Source: Salegentibacter echinorum (GTDB lineage: Bacteria > Bacteroidota > Bacteroidia > Flavobacteriales > Flavobacteriaceae). From it: 64,000 nucleotides of DNA. Position numbers and translations under genes: made by a program. The stretch spans positions 62,001-126,000 of the forward strand of contig NZ_FQVT01000005.1 in assembly GCF_900129445.1 (NCBI RefSeq), in the 5' to 3' direction. This document shows positions 61,128-64,000 of this stretch, in pieces (position 1 is the stretch's first letter; each line of letters starts with the position of its first letter). The notes beneath the pieces were generated by a model. That model was not told the origin of the DNA. It searched no databases and was given only the letters and a program-made list of their open reading frames with translations.

Positions 61128-61384
61128 AGCATTTGTTTTGGTAAAGATAAAATTATTAAAATATCCATCAATTTTGTCCGACAAAAGAATTATTCCTGTT
61201 CCTTTAGCAATATAGTTACACCATTAAGGAAAAATACCATACGCAGCTTATTGAAAATAGATGTTTTTGAAATCTAATTTCTAACTATAAAAGCTCAAAT
61301 TTAGTTCTAAGCTGATAAAACCTTGGTTCCTCATTTAAAAACCTTTATACTTTAGCCTTTTCTTAGCGACGTCGAAAGGCTCAA

Positions 61385-61448
61385 GATAGTTGTAGCTTAC
61401 AGAAAAGAGATTCCTCCTACGTCGGGATGACAGCTTATTACAACTATC
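61385..61448. repeat. Short inverted-repeat element between rplY and pth
   Basis: GATAGTTGTA at 61385-61394 is mirrored by TACAACTATC at 61439-61448, enclosing CCTACGTCGGGATGACAG, text typical of dispersed bacterial intergenic repeats. Nothing else is recognisable in the 530-base gap apart from the rplY terminator. Confidence 0.45.
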
Positions 61449-61606
61449 GTAACCTTATTGTATTTCGGCCAAAATAAACAACAGCAAAATTAGCCTATAC
61501 CACTCAATTCCCTTCTATTCAGAAAAAGCTTTTTACAGCCGTATTTTTAAAATCTTTCGGTTATGCTAAAATAAATTACAAATTCAATTAGATTCCGCTC
61601 TAAATA

Positions 61607-61636
61607 AAAAAGCACCCCAAAAATGAGATGCTTTTT
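61607..61636 (-). terminator. Terminator of rplY
   Basis: AAAAAGCACC / GATGCTTTTT (one or two wobble or mismatch positions) with a 10-base loop, followed on the minus strand by TTTTTTATT, 22 bases past the rplY stop. Confidence 0.7.
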
Positions 61637-61658
61637 ATATTATAAAAAGTGAAAATAT

Positions 61659-62309
61659 CTAGTTATCCTCTCCTTCTTTTACTGCTGCTACATCATCTGT
61701 TTCAGTAGATGGTACTTCATCTGCCGGTACTTCGTCTTCATCTTCTTCAAGTTCAACAATATTACGTGAAGTAATCACCTGGCAAATTACTGTATTCTCT
61801 GGATGTTGAATTTCGTAACTATCATCTGCTACGGCAGTCACATAAAGTTTCTGGCCAATTTTAAGGTTAGTTACTTCAGCAGTGATATAATCTGGCAATT
61901 CCTTAGGCAATCCTCTTACGCGCAGACGTCGCAAGTTATAACGTAAAACCCCACCATTTTTAACTCCTTTAGGAACTCCTTCGGTATGAATTGGAATTTC
62001 CATAGTGATTGGTTTCTTATCGCCAATTTCATAGAAATCTACGTGCAAAATAGCATCGGTCACCGGGTGAAATTGAATGTCCTGAAGAATAGCGCTAAAT
62101 TTATCGCCGTCTTCAAATTCAAGATTTACGGTGTGCACATCTGGGGTGTAAACCAGGTTATTAAACGAAATTTCGTCTGTTGCAAAGTGCATTGGCTTGG
62201 CATCTCCCCCGTATAATACGCAAGGAACCTGTCCAGCATTACGCAGGGCCTTTGTGGCTTTCTTTCCTACGCTTTCTCTTTTAGATCCGTTGATCGTAAG
62301 TGATTTCAT
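61659..62309 (-). CDS. rplY: Large ribosomal subunit protein bL25 (CTC/TL5 form)
   Basis: A 216-residue 5S-rRNA-binding protein of the long CTC form: an N-terminal L25 domain (about 1-92: KSLTINGSKRESVGKKATKALRNAGQVPCVLYGG) and a C-terminal TL5 beta domain (about 98-185, with EGVPKGVKNGGVLRYNLRRLRVRGLPKELPDYI), ending in an acidic tail (ELEEDEDEVPADEVP). It has its own promoter (TACTTTTG at 62330-62337) and terminator. It lies next to prs, a common arrangement, as bL25 and pth often neighbour prs. Confidence 0.97.
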   Translation of the reverse strand: MKSLTINGSKRESVGKKATKALRNAGQVPCVLYGGDAKPMHFATDEISFNNLVYTPDVHTVNLEFEDGDKFSAILQDIQFHPVTDAILHVDFYEIGDKKPITMEIPIHTEGVPKGVKNGGVLRYNLRRLRVRGLPKELPDYITAEVTNLKIGQKLYVTAVADDSYEIQHPENTVICQVITSRNIVELEEDEDEVPADEVPSTETDDVAAVKEGEDN

Positions 62310-62329
62310 TGTTTAAAAATTTTAGGCTG

Positions 62330-62337
62330 CAAAAGTA
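62330..62337 (-). promoter_or_regulatory. Promoter -7 box for rplY
   Basis: The minus-strand TACTTTTG is an exact TAnnTTTG match 20 bases before the ATG. A -33 TTG is not obvious. Confidence 0.5.
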
Positions 62338-62419
62338 GTGCTTTTTTCCTTGCTATAAAACACTCATTCAAAATAATTTACAAGACCAGTTAAGTTTTCG
62401 GTTAGAAAAACCTCCACCA

Positions 62420-63361
62420 TTACATAATAAATTTAGAACTAATAGATTTATTATTATGAACCCTGGTCATAACATCGGCAAAAAGCTCGGCGCATCCTAC
62501 AACTTTTATTTTTCGGCTCTCTTGTTTTAAAGGAATGGAATCTGTAACAATTAACTCCTGAAGTTTAGATTTTTCAACCCGCTCATAAGCTTCTCCAGAT
62601 AGTACAGGGTGAGTACAAATAGCACGTACGCTTTTTGCGCCCCGCTCCATCATAAGGTCTGCTGCTTTGGTTAAAGTTCCAGCGGTATCTACCATATCAT
62701 CTACCAGCACCACGTTTTTACCTTCTACATTTCCTATCAATGCCATATGGGAAATTACGTTGGCTTTAGCACGTTGTTTATAGCAAATCACCACATCACT
62801 TTCCAGGGCTTTAGAGTAGGCATAAGCTCTTTTAGAGCCACCCATATCTGGTGAAGCTATAGTAAGGTTATCCAAGCCTAATTTTCTTAGATGCGGAAGA
62901 AAAATTGTAGAAGCGAAAAGGTGATCCACCGGTTTTTCAAAGAATCCCTGAATTTGATCGGCGTGCAGATCCATGGTAATTATTCGGGTTGCCCCGGCAG
63001 TTTCCAGGATACTGGCTACCATTTTTGCAGCGATTGGTACCCGGGGTTTATCTTTTCTATCCTGTCTTGCCCATCCAAAATAAGGCAATACCGCTGTAAT
63101 ATGTCTCGCTGAAGCTCTTTTGGCTGCATCTAGCATAAGTAGCATTTCCATTAAGTGGTCTGAACCGGGATGCGTAGAACCAATGATAAAAACGCGGGAA
63201 CCACGAACCGATTCTTCAAAAGAAGGCTGAAACTCGCCATCACTGTAAGTTGAAGTAATTACTTTTCCTAGTTTTGTGCCGTAAGCGGCGGCAATCTTTT
63301 CTGCTAATTGAGTACTCTGGGTACAGGAAAAAATCTTGGCCTCGGGCATTACGTTGGGCAT
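62420..63361 (-). CDS. prs: Ribose-phosphate pyrophosphokinase (PRPP synthase)
   Basis: A 313-residue enzyme making PRPP from ribose-5-phosphate and ATP for nucleotide, NAD, His and Trp synthesis. Seen: EAKIFSCTQSTQLAEKIAAAYG (N-terminus), YFGWARQDRKDKPRVPIAAKMVASILETAGATRIITMDLHADQIQGFF (ATP and Mg regions, about 97-144), and the PRPP loop VVLVDDMVDTAGTLTKAADLM (about 216-236). The open frame extends to 63403, but a -7 box (63401-63408) puts transcription start inside that extension, so I take the ATG at 63361. Confidence 0.97.
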   Translation of the reverse strand: MPNVMPEAKIFSCTQSTQLAEKIAAAYGTKLGKVITSTYSDGEFQPSFEESVRGSRVFIIGSTHPGSDHLMEMLLMLDAAKRASARHITAVLPYFGWARQDRKDKPRVPIAAKMVASILETAGATRIITMDLHADQIQGFFEKPVDHLFASTIFLPHLRKLGLDNLTIASPDMGGSKRAYAYSKALESDVVICYKQRAKANVISHMALIGNVEGKNVVLVDDMVDTAGTLTKAADLMMERGAKSVRAICTHPVLSGEAYERVEKSKLQELIVTDSIPLKQESRKIKVVGCAELFADVMTRVHNNKSISSKFIM

Positions 63362-63400
63362 GTTGTGCTGTTTTAGTGAATGATGTTGTTTGTTGTGCTG

Positions 63401-63408
63401 CAAATTTA
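63401..63408 (-). promoter_or_regulatory. Promoter -7 box for prs
   Basis: The minus-strand TAAATTTG matches TAnnTTTG exactly, predicting transcription from about 63396 with a leader of about 35 bases. It supports the prs start at 63361. Confidence 0.5.
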
Positions 63409-63424
63409 AAAATTAATTTATTTA

Positions 63425-63587
63425 TAGTGTTATGTTAAGCCTACTTTAGCCACCCCAAACCTTGTTCTTTTTTTCAGTTTTGCGTTAAAAAATGATTCCG
63501 TAGCTAAGGCAATTCAATAACTTATAGCCTTAACCTGAAAAAAAATAACGGCAGCTTAAGCGTCATAATAGACCTAACATAACACTA
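63425..63587. repeat. Inverted-repeat element of about 163 bp between prs and tRNA-Leu
   Basis: TAGTGTTATGTTA at 63425-63437 is perfectly mirrored by TAACATAACACTA at 63575-63587, with weaker pairing continuing a few bases inward. No coding frame lies inside. It fits a small non-autonomous (MITE-like) element; no target duplication is seen. It fills much of the 470-base gap between prs and the tRNA gene. Confidence 0.5.
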
Positions 63588-63791
63588 GCCTGCTTATCTA
63601 AGGTTCGTTTCTAAGCCAACCGCTTATTTTATTTCGCTGAAAAATAAACTTAACAAACATAAAAATTGATAAGATCACATATAATACCCACTTCGCACCA
63701 ATTCTTAAGCTGTTTCGACTTTTAAAGGTTTTACCATAAGACTCCTTAGACAAACAACACTTTCTTAATTTTTAAAAAACACGAAAAAACA

Positions 63792-63821
63792 TTTGGAGGT
63801 GCATTTTTTTTTATACTTTTG
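63792..63821 (+). promoter_or_regulatory. Promoter of tRNA-Leu
   Basis: -33 TTTG (63792-63795), an 18-base spacer and the -7 box TACTTTTG (63814-63821) form a full Bacteroidota consensus, ten bases before the tRNA. Confidence 0.72.
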
Positions 63822-63831
63822 CCATCCACTT

Positions 63832-63913
63832 GCTCGAGTGGCGGAATTGGTAGACGCGCTGGATTCAAAATCCAGTGACTTAGGTCGTGTGGGTTCGATT
63901 CCCACCTCGAGTA
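63832..63913 (+). tRNA. tRNA-Leu, anticodon CAA
   Basis: An 82-base class II tRNA. The acceptor stem GCTCGAG pairs with CTCGAGT (first pair G-U), the discriminator is A73, the D-arm contains GGCGGAATTGGTAGAC, the anticodon stem is CTGGA/TCCAG with loop TTCAAAA (anticodon CAA), a variable arm follows, and the T-loop is GGGTTCGATTCCC. CCA is not encoded. It has a consensus promoter and a strong terminator. Confidence 0.96.
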
Positions 63914-63936
63914 CTTTTAACATACCAAATTATAGC

Positions 63937-63970
63937 AAAACCCCGTAAACTTCACTGTTTACGGGGTTTT
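63937..63970 (+). terminator. Terminator of tRNA-Leu
   Basis: A 14-bp perfect stem, AAAACCCCGTAAAC / GTTTACGGGGTTTT, with the loop TTCACT, followed by TTCATT, 23 bases past the tRNA. Confidence 0.88.
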
Positions 63971-64000
63971 TCATTTCTTACCATATCATATAATATCAAA

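Noticed and set aside
1-64000. CRISPR array, prophage, integrative element or complete IS
   Set aside because: No regularly spaced direct repeats, cas genes, integrase, transposase or phage structural genes were seen on either strand.

Overview
The window reads as chromosomal DNA of a member of the Bacteroidota, most likely a marine Flavobacteriaceae (Gramella/Salegentibacter/Zunongwangia-like; genus is my inference). Grounds: a low-GC genome; the gliding/type 9 secretion protein SprA at the left edge; an alternative complex III (ActABCDEF) joined to a cytochrome oxidase operon; a carboxypeptidase-like TonB-dependent receptor; DUF3098, DUF3127 and DUF2490 proteins; a bacterial GGGP-synthase; and many promoters matching the Bacteroidota -7 box TAnnTTTG. 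There is no phage, integron, CRISPR array or complete insertion sequence. The mobile component is a set of short dispersed, non-coding, often inverted-repeat-ended elements.

Layout. 1-8.6 kb: sprA (partial), ruvA, maeB, an ECF sigma factor with a membrane partner, queG, a cytochrome P450 and ruvB, all on the minus strand. 8.7-20.6 kb: one large minus-strand respiratory operon, actA-actB-actC-actD-actE-actF-coxB-coxA, with a promoter before actA and a strong terminator after coxA. Oxidase subunit III is not encoded here. 20.8-26.4 kb: a SPOR-domain protein and the rimP-nusA-infB operon, preceded by a terminator-like hairpin in the rimP leader. 26.5-34.8 kb: a universal stress protein, an AsmA-like protein, a phosphoesterase, DUF3098-uppP-truB, a TonB-like protein, tag and a DUF2490 protein. 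34.8-41 kb: aat, DUF3127, flavin reductase, a small histidine kinase, a thioesterase, a HIT protein, greA, a Rieske-like lipoprotein and a toxin-antitoxin locus whose toxin is broken by a dispersed repeat. 41-48.2 kb: a TonB receptor under a TPP riboswitch, then a hybrid histidine kinase facing a sigma-54 response regulator. 48.2-54.9 kb: two candidate structured sRNAs, arfB, DUF4301, a thiamine/NMN-type uptake operon (thiamine-binding protein, PnuC-like, NadR-like kinase), GGGP synthase and a PPTase. 54.9-64 kb: ahcY, serS, a gamma-carboxylase-like HTTM protein, ribF, pth, rplY, prs and tRNA-Leu(CAA).

Working together: quinol oxidised by ACIII passes electrons through its cytochromes to the oxidase encoded in the same operon. 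The TPP-regulated receptor and the PnuC/thiamine-binding/kinase operon may form the outer- and inner-membrane halves of thiamine acquisition. rimP-nusA-infB, greA, truB, pth, rplY, arfB and serS form the gene-expression core. At least eight genes appear to use TTG or GTG starts.
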